Origin: Rhodospirillaceae bacterium | GTDB lineage: Bacteria; Pseudomonadota; Gammaproteobacteria; Steroidobacterales; Rariloculaceae | Direction of reading: 5' to 3' | Assembly: GCA_024638465.1 (NCBI GenBank) | Contig: JAHEKF010000018.1 | Location: 1-50,674, forward strand | Length of the DNA: 50,674 bases | Program-made: the position numbers and the translations under genes | Shown: in pieces, positions 45,691 through 50,674 of the stretch | Position numbering within the stretch: position 1 is the first letter of the stretch | Layout: each line of letters opens with the position of its first letter | The notes under the pieces: model-generated | Told to the model about the DNA's origin: nothing | Database searches by the model: none | The model's input: only the letters and a program-made list of their open reading frames with translations

Positions 45691-46680
45691 TTACGCGTCG
45701 CGAATCGCGCGCTTGACCAGGTTCTCGAGCAGCGGAATCTTGAAGTGGTTGTAATTCAGCGGAGTCGCGCCACGAACGGCTGCCTGACCGGCAAGCGCAG
45801 CCGTCTCTTCATTCTTCTCGCTACCGGTGACAACCTGCTCTACGACGGTGAGTCGTCTCGGCACGCATTCGACGGCACCAGCCGCCATGCGAATTCGCGA
45901 TATCGTACCGCCTTCGACCACCATCGCGGCTGCGATATTTACCAGTGCGAAGTCCCAGGTATTTCGGTCCGCGACTTTCTCGAAATAGAACGTCGCGCCG
46001 GCCCAGTCGCCAGGCAAGCGAACCGCAGTCAACAATTCACCGGGCTCGAGAATCGTCATGCGCTCTATATCGACATCCGGTCCGATGAAATAATCCTCAG
46101 CCGCAACTTCGCGTTCTCCGTCGCTGCTGCGCACGACCATGCGCGCATCGAGCGCAACCAGCGCGGGTGCGGTGTCGGACGGCGATACCGCGACGCAGCG
46201 ATCGGCTCCCCAGAGACAATGCTCGCGATTCTGGCCTTCCGGCGTGTCGGCGTAGCAGGTCGTACCACCGGCGCGATAACAATCGACACCGTAGCGGTAA
46301 TACCAGCAACGTGCGTCCTGGTTGACGTTGCCGCCTATCGTCCCGGTGTTACGAATTTGCGGGCTCGCAACGCGGCGCGCCGCATCGGCCAGAACGCCGT
46401 AGCGCTCCTGAATAAGGTTGCTCTGCTCGATCTCCGTCAGCGTAGTCAATGCGCCGATCTCGACACCGTCGGCGGTTTCCCGAATTCCGCGCAACTCGGC
46501 GATGCCGGTCAGGTCGACGACGTTGGACGCGTACTTCGCACGGTCCTTGAACCAGTCCAGCGTGTCGTGACCGCCGGCAACCGCCCAGCCATCTTCTCCG
46601 AAACGGCTCAGCAGATCGACAGCGTTCTCCACACTATCGGGTTGGTAGAGCTCGAAACTCGCCATCATGTCTCTGGACAT
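45691..46680 (-). CDS. FAD-binding subunit of a molybdenum hydroxylase (XdhB/CoxM-like)
   Basis: 329 residues. The FAD_binding_5 domain shows AVAGGHDTLDW, IRNTGTIGGNVNQDARCWYY (split by the FAD loop), followed by a CO_deh_flav_C domain. Between them is a Cys-rich insertion with Cys125, 134, 142, 155 and 162. In 4-hydroxybenzoyl-CoA reductase a comparable insertion holds an extra [4Fe-4S] cluster, so this subunit may also bind one. The start ATG 46680 has AAGGAG 8 bases upstream. It follows the Mo subunit by 12 bases. No signal peptide of its own. Confidence 0.93.
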   Translation of the reverse strand: MSRDMMASFELYQPDSVENAVDLLSRFGEDGWAVAGGHDTLDWFKDRAKYASNVVDLTGIAELRGIRETADGVEIGALTTLTEIEQSNLIQERYGVLADAARRVASPQIRNTGTIGGNVNQDARCWYYRYGVDCYRAGGTTCYADTPEGQNREHCLWGADRCVAVSPSDTAPALVALDARMVVRSSDGEREVAAEDYFIGPDVDIERMTILEPGELLTAVRLPGDWAGATFYFEKVADRNTWDFALVNIAAAMVVEGGTISRIRMAAGAVECVPRRLTVVEQVVTGSEKNEETAALAGQAAVRGATPLNYNHFKIPLLENLVKRAIRDA

Positions 46681-46692
46681 GGCCTCGCTCCT

Positions 46693-49089
46693 TTAAGCTG
46701 TGTGTAATTGCAGCGGACGGGACGACTGATCCCTCCCTGCTACATAGTTAACGATCATATCCGGTACTACCGGCGTGCGATTGAATACGTGTCCGCCCAG
46801 CGCGTCCGAAATGGCGCAGAGGATCGCGGCCGCGCATGCGCCCATCGGCGGTTCGCCGATTCCGCGCGCGCCGACGGGGTTTTGTGGATCGGCGATATCG
46901 ACGGCAGCCCAACGCATCTCCGACGGCAGGTCGAGATAAGTCGGCGGTTTGCACTGCTCGAATCCGGTATTACCCGGCAGGCCGTTTTGCGGGTCGTAAA
47001 TTTGCCGTTCGAACAACGCGAGGCCGACGCCCCAGACACCGCCGCCCCTGAGTTGCTGCGACAGACCTTGCGGGTGGAACACGGTGCCGCAGTCGGCGAC
47101 GCCCACATAGTCGAGAATGTCGATCTTGCCGGTCTCGATGTCGACGTCCACGGCCGCGAAGCCGCAGGCCAGCGCGGGAATGTCGCCTTCCATGCGGAGC
47201 TTGTCTTTGGCAACCCCGACCAGCCCGGTACCCGCGATACCCGCGACAGCGAGTCGGGTCACCTCGTGAATGTCGTCGGGCGGGGTCTCGCCAGAGAACC
47301 GGCCACCGATCTCGATTGCGCGCTGAGCAGCCTGGGCATAAGTCAGGAAACGCTCGGGATCCTCCGTCGCGAATACGCGATGCTCACCGATATCGTAATC
47401 GCCGGGCTCGCCACCAAGATCCATCGCCGCGATCTCCTTGAGCTTGTCGACCGCGTCGACCGCCGCAACGTAATTGGTCCGGCTCATCGTCCAGGACGTG
47501 TTGCTGCCTGTCTGCGTCGAAGCCCACGGAAGGAACCTGGCATTCGTGCCCTGGTGAATGACGCAATTCTCCCAGTCGCACTTCAGAATCTCTGCCGCGG
47601 CGCGAACCGTACTCGCGTAAGAATAGGTTCCGAGATTGCCGACGCCGCTGTGAAGCTGAAGCTTGCCGTCGGGCGTCAGCACGACGAGGCCATCGTAGCC
47701 GGTCCGGCCGACGTCATGGTAGGCCTGACCGATCCCGACACCGCGCACTTTCGAGCCATTGCGCTGACCACTGGTCTGTGACCGCGCCTCCCAGTCGAAC
47801 GCCGCCGCGCCCTTGTCGAGCGCTTCGGGCATATAGGCACTGCTGACGAGCAGCTGGCGACCGCCGACGGTACCCGAGTTATCCGGCGCATTGGCCCTGC
47901 GTATCGCCAGGCGGTCAAGACCTAGCTCGCGCGCGGCACGGTCGATCAGCGGTTCGACTGCGGCCGCGATCTGGTTCTGTCCGGGTCCACGCTGCGGGCC
48001 GCGCGGGGTTGTGTTCGTGACGACCGGGATACCCCGGAAGCGCATCGCGCCCGGCTGGTAAATAATCGACAGTGCCGCGGCCGCATCACCGGCATCCTGA
48101 AAACCGCCGTTGGCGCCACCGTCCTGCACGACTGAAAAGTCGATCGCAGTAACCGTCCCGTCCGCGGCGAAACCCATCCGAACACGGCCCTGCAGGCTCC
48201 CGCGCGCCGAGCCAATGTAGTACTCCTCGTGGCGGCTTACCCGGAGCATGACCGGACGCGAGATCTTGCGTGACAAGTGACCGGCGATGCCGACAGTCTG
48301 CCCGGGCGTTCCCTTCGAACCGAAGCCACCGCCGCAATATTCATTGATGTAGACGAAATCGTCGAGGCCGACGCCTAACTGCGCAGCGATGGACGGCAGC
48401 GACGCCGTCAGACTCTGCGAACCGGAATGCACATAGCATTTGCCGTTTTCCCAGTACGCCATTGCCGTGCGTGGCTCCATCGAGTGATGCGAGTTACCCT
48501 GCGTCACGAAGGATTCGTCGATGAGGTAAACGGCATCCTCGAAACCCGCATCGAGATCGCCGAAAGCCCACTCGATGACGGCATCGCCCATGGGCAGCTG
48601 ATCTTCTGCAACCGATGCGAAGTCAGCCGCGGTCCACTTGACCCGACGCAGCTCGAGTCCGGTTCGACCACCACCGACATTGTTGCCGTCCGCGCGAGCA
48701 TCGGGCCCGCCGGGATAGAGGCTCTCCAGCGGATCGACCGTGTACGGTAGCGGCTCGAACTCGAGATTGACGCGATCGATCGCGTCCTGCGCGGTCGTCT
48801 CGTCGGTGGCCGCGATTGCGAGTATGAAATCGCCGACGAACTTCGGCTCGTTCGTCAGTAGCCCGTCCAGACCCTCGTCGTCGGCAGTAAGAATTCCCAG
48901 CACGCCGTCCATCGCGAGTGCTTCGCTGGCGTCGATGTTGACGATATTCGCGTGCGGCACCGGACTCGTGAGGACGCGGCCGAATACCATTCCTTCGGCA
49001 CGATAGTCCTCGGCATATTTCGCCCTTCCCGTGACCTTGCCGCGAATGTCGGGCGGAACGAAGTCCTTACCGATGAGGTCCCAGGCCAT
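46693..49089 (-). CDS. Molybdopterin-binding large subunit of a molybdenum hydroxylase
   Basis: 798 residues of the xanthine dehydrogenase/aldehyde oxidase family. The N-terminal part has DIRGKVTGRAKYAEDYR; later come GNSHHSMEPR, NEYCGGGFGSKGT, GPQRGPGQNQ, and the molybdenum-site GARGIGEPPMGA near the C-terminus with the catalytic Glu746. It oxidises an unknown aldehyde or N-heterocycle using water. The start codon follows the Fe-S subunit stop by one base, so the two are coupled. It has no export signal, and would reach the periplasm only by riding with the Tat-signal Fe-S subunit. Confidence 0.95.
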   Translation of the reverse strand: MAWDLIGKDFVPPDIRGKVTGRAKYAEDYRAEGMVFGRVLTSPVPHANIVNIDASEALAMDGVLGILTADDEGLDGLLTNEPKFVGDFILAIAATDETTAQDAIDRVNLEFEPLPYTVDPLESLYPGGPDARADGNNVGGGRTGLELRRVKWTAADFASVAEDQLPMGDAVIEWAFGDLDAGFEDAVYLIDESFVTQGNSHHSMEPRTAMAYWENGKCYVHSGSQSLTASLPSIAAQLGVGLDDFVYINEYCGGGFGSKGTPGQTVGIAGHLSRKISRPVMLRVSRHEEYYIGSARGSLQGRVRMGFAADGTVTAIDFSVVQDGGANGGFQDAGDAAAALSIIYQPGAMRFRGIPVVTNTTPRGPQRGPGQNQIAAAVEPLIDRAARELGLDRLAIRRANAPDNSGTVGGRQLLVSSAYMPEALDKGAAAFDWEARSQTSGQRNGSKVRGVGIGQAYHDVGRTGYDGLVVLTPDGKLQLHSGVGNLGTYSYASTVRAAAEILKCDWENCVIHQGTNARFLPWASTQTGSNTSWTMSRTNYVAAVDAVDKLKEIAAMDLGGEPGDYDIGEHRVFATEDPERFLTYAQAAQRAIEIGGRFSGETPPDDIHEVTRLAVAGIAGTGLVGVAKDKLRMEGDIPALACGFAAVDVDIETGKIDILDYVGVADCGTVFHPQGLSQQLRGGGVWGVGLALFERQIYDPQNGLPGNTGFEQCKPPTYLDLPSEMRWAAVDIADPQNPVGARGIGEPPMGACAAAILCAISDALGGHVFNRTPVVPDMIVNYVAGRDQSSRPLQLHTA

Positions 49090-49090
49090 A

Positions 49091-49780
49091 TCAGGCGTTC
49101 TGCGCGGCTCGCATGACCGAGTTCAGATAATGATCGTAGGCACCGCAGCGGCAGAGGTTTCCCGACATTGCGAGCCGGGCTTCGTCCCGGGTCGGATTCG
49201 GATTGGTCTCGAGCAGAGCGACCGCGGACATGATCTGACCGGGTGTGCAAAATCCGCACTGCGGCCCGAGTTCGTCGATCATTGCCTGCTGCACCGGATG
49301 CAACTCGCCGTTCGGTCCCTCTAGCCCTTCCACCGTCCGAATGGCGCGGTTGCGAACCATATGCGTCAGGGTCGAGCATGAATAATTCGGTACGCCATCG
49401 ATAAGGACGGTACATGCGCCGCATTCACCGCGATCGCAGCCGAGTTTGGTTCCCGTAAGTCCGAGCTTGTATCGCAACGTCATCGCCAGCGTCTCGTTCG
49501 GCAGGATATCTACGCGCCGCGTCTGGCCGTTGACGTCGAGGCTCAATAAGCGCTCCACGCCACCCGGCGCTGCGGCCTGCTCCGCCGGGGTACAGCCGCT
49601 CAGGCCGCCGAACACGTAACCCGCGGACGATACGGCCGCACCCGATGCGATGACGCCTTTAATGAACTTCCGCCGCGAAGCCTTGCTGCGACCGATCTCG
49701 GCGACCACGCCGCCAGCGTCGATCTGAGGCTCCGGGTACGGTCCGGCACCTGCCGTAACGGCGGTCTTTTCTTCGGCCAT
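49091..49780 (-). CDS. [2Fe-2S] subunit of molybdenum hydroxylase with Tat/lipoprotein signal
   Basis: 229 residues. The family usually has about 160; this one has an N-terminal extension with the twin-arginine motif SRRKFIKG (35-42), a hydrophobic core, and LSGC (60-63), which reads as a lipobox. It could therefore be a Tat-exported lipoprotein. The plant-ferredoxin cluster is Cys115, 120, 123 and 135 (GCDRGECGAC); the second cluster is in CGFCTPG and NLCRCG. The ribosome site AGGGGGG precedes ATG 49780. It is the first gene of the operon; the promoter must lie in the 194-base gap shared with rutE. It passes electrons from the Mo site onwards. Confidence 0.94.
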   Translation of the reverse strand: MAEEKTAVTAGAGPYPEPQIDAGGVVAEIGRSKASRRKFIKGVIASGAAVSSAGYVFGGLSGCTPAEQAAAPGGVERLLSLDVNGQTRRVDILPNETLAMTLRYKLGLTGTKLGCDRGECGACTVLIDGVPNYSCSTLTHMVRNRAIRTVEGLEGPNGELHPVQQAMIDELGPQCGFCTPGQIMSAVALLETNPNPTRDEARLAMSGNLCRCGAYDHYLNSVMRAAQNA

Positions 49781-49923
49781 CGGGTATCCCCCCTGAGGAT
49801 TTCGAATGGACTGGACGAGTACAGATCGTAAGAGAAAAGACCCGCCCGAACAACTGAAATCCCGTCCACAGTGGCGGCTGAATGGCGCTCCTGACGGAGC
49901 TTTGGTCTAAACTTTCGCGATCC

Positions 49924-49942
49924 GCGACGAACCGGTCGTCGC
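49924..49942 (+). promoter_or_regulatory. Hairpin/inverted repeat upstream of rutE
   Basis: GCGACGA-ACCGG-TCGTCGC is a perfect 7-bp stem with a 5-base loop, ending 32 bases before the rutE start in the divergent gap shared with the molybdenum hydroxylase operon. A possible -10 for rutE (TAAACT, 49908-49913) lies just before it, so the hairpin would be near the 5' end of the message, or an operator over the start site. The rest of the 194-base gap shows nothing else clear. Confidence 0.4.
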
Positions 49943-49974
49943 AGCCGGAAGGCAGACAACGATAGGGACCGCAA

Positions 49975-50568
49975 ATGAAGGGAATCGTAGACCAGGCCGC
50001 GCTCGACCAGCTGTTTTTCGACGCACGCAGCTACAACGGCTGGCGCGAAAGCGAAGTCACGGACGATCAGCTGCGCAGGCTTTACGACATCCTGAAAATG
50101 GGTCCAACCGCGTTCAACTGCTGCCCGGGTCGATTCGTCTTCCTGCGCTCGCGCGCCGCCAAAGAGCGAATAAAGCCGCACCTGCGCCCGAATAACGTCA
50201 ACAAGACGATGACCGCACCGGTCCTCACCATCATCGGCCACGACATCAGGTTCTTCGAGCATTTCGACAAGCTCACGCCCTTCCGGCCCGAGAACCGGGA
50301 TCATTTCGTGGACGATGAGGAGCGCGCGCACATCGTCGCGTTCAGAAACGGCTCGTTGCAGGGCGCTTACTTCATGATCGCCGCGCGTGCGATCGGTCTG
50401 GACTGCGGACCGATGTCCGGGTTCGACAACGCCGGCGTCGACGCGGAATTTTTCGCCGACGGCCGATTCCGCTCCAACTTTATCTGCGGCCTCGGCCAGG
50501 GCGACCCCGACAGCATCTTCGAGCGCCTGCCGCGCTTCGACTTCGACGAGGTCTGCGAAATCCTCTGA
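49975..50568 (+). CDS. rutE: Malonic semialdehyde reductase/nitroreductase family protein RutE
   Basis: 197 residues, full length. It aligns by eye with E. coli RutE through its length: LFFDARSYNGWRESEVTDDQLRRLY-type start, LKMGPTAFNCCPGRFVFLR, NNVNKTMTAPVLTII, FRNGSLQGAYFMIAARAIGLDCGPMSGFD, and a RLPRFDFDEVCEIL ending. RutE is an FMN-dependent flavin reductase-fold enzyme that reduces malonic semialdehyde in pyrimidine degradation, and similar proteins serve as general nitroreductases. The rest of the rut pathway is not in the window. GATAGGGA lies before the ATG. Confidence 0.93.
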   Translation: MKGIVDQAALDQLFFDARSYNGWRESEVTDDQLRRLYDILKMGPTAFNCCPGRFVFLRSRAAKERIKPHLRPNNVNKTMTAPVLTIIGHDIRFFEHFDKLTPFRPENRDHFVDDEERAHIVAFRNGSLQGAYFMIAARAIGLDCGPMSGFDNAGVDAEFFADGRFRSNFICGLGQGDPDSIFERLPRFDFDEVCEIL

Positions 50569-50674
50569 AGGTTCGCGGAGGGAGTCCCAACGGGCCGGTC
50601 ATCAGGGAACGGAGGGCCCGGAGAGTCCGTCGGCGCGAAGGCCGGTTAGCGGAGTCCCAAGGGGCCGGTCGCGA
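50567..50674. repeat. 70-bp-period direct repeat at the right edge
   Basis: GGAGTCCCAACGGGCCGGTC at 50581-50600 recurs at 50651-50670 with one change (19 of 20 identical), exactly 70 bases later. GAAGG also recurs at 50567-50571 and 50637-50641, so each unit spans about 34 bases or more. The second copy is 4 bases from the window end, so more copies may follow. It is intergenic, directly after rutE, and GC-rich. It could be a tandem repeat, a structured RNA array or an intergenic element; I do not recognise it. Confidence 0.5.

Noticed and set aside
45574..47781. Plus-strand frames of about 360-380 codons opposite the molybdenum hydroxylase genes
   Set aside because: They are reverse-strand shadows of genes with clear Mo/FAD motifs, and their translations look like Arg/Asp-rich noise.

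Overview
The window looks like chromosomal DNA from a high-GC Gammaproteobacterium. Supporting genes are a canonical Kdo transferase (waaA), a SlyB-like lipoprotein, rimO, rutE, a gammaproteobacterial-looking metK/ahcY block, and many exported redox proteins (multihaem cytochrome c, cytochrome c', b-type cytochromes, a Tat-exported molybdenum hydroxylase). I cannot fix the family. A respiratory, probably marine or sediment lineage such as the Woeseiaceae would fit, but that is a guess. I see no rRNA, tRNA, CRISPR array, prophage or insertion sequence. Coding density is very high, and only one stretch (8301-8684) exceeds 300 bases without a gene.

Layout, left to right. (1) 1-8300: the 3' part of a six-haem-motif cytochrome c/TPR protein on +; then on - a type Vd patatin-porin, a phosphatase fused to a kinase-like domain, a CotH/kinase-like exported protein and a DASS anion transporter. 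(2) 8685-12872: a TetR regulator on +, then the S-adenosylmethionine cycle on - (metK, a PfkB kinase resembling adenosine kinase, ahcY). (3) 13025-18230 on +: trxB followed with almost no gaps by a MacA-like adaptor, a MacB/LolD-type ATPase and two FtsX-type permeases. (4) 18216-24289 on -: a compact six-gene operon for Kdo or a Kdo-like acid. In transcription order it holds a divergent GT30 transferase, a KdsA homologue with altered motifs, a transaldolase fused to KdsD-type CBS domains, a KdsC-like HAD phosphatase, canonical WaaA, and an S1/P1 nuclease. (5) 24403-28182 on -: an EAL phosphodiesterase, a SlyB-like lipoprotein, an AlbA_2-like protein and a MaoC hydratase. (6) 28393-32869 on +: rimO, a DUF1015 protein, an exported YqgE/AlgH, and two HExxH metalloproteins. 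(7) 32866-41568: an orphan HlyD-like adaptor on -, then on + a giant membrane spermidine-synthase-like protein, an exported methyltransferase, a catalytically degenerate HtrA/PDZ protein and a DUF5916 outer-membrane protein. (8) 41584-49780: a carboxymuconolactone-decarboxylase-like gene on -, cytochrome c' on +, then a long - strand redox run (Mo-hydroxylase Fe-S, Mo and FAD subunits, a 49-residue membrane peptide, two b-type cytochromes, a periplasmic metallo-beta-lactamase-fold hydrolase). (9) rutE on +, and a 70-bp-period direct repeat cut off by the right edge.

The best candidate for an undescribed system is the Kdo-like cassette. The usual arabinose-5-phosphate isomerase (SIS domain plus two CBS domains) is not in it. 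A transaldolase carrying the same kind of CBS pair takes its place, directly between a KdsA with unusual substrate-loop residues and a KdsC-like phosphatase, with two different GT30 transferases in the same operon. The simplest reading is an alternative route to the aldose phosphate used for Kdo, or synthesis and transfer of a variant ulosonic acid. Second-tier candidates are the phosphatase/kinase-like fusion beside an exported CotH-like protein, and the Tat-lipoprotein molybdenum hydroxylase wired to membrane cytochromes through a tiny membrane peptide.
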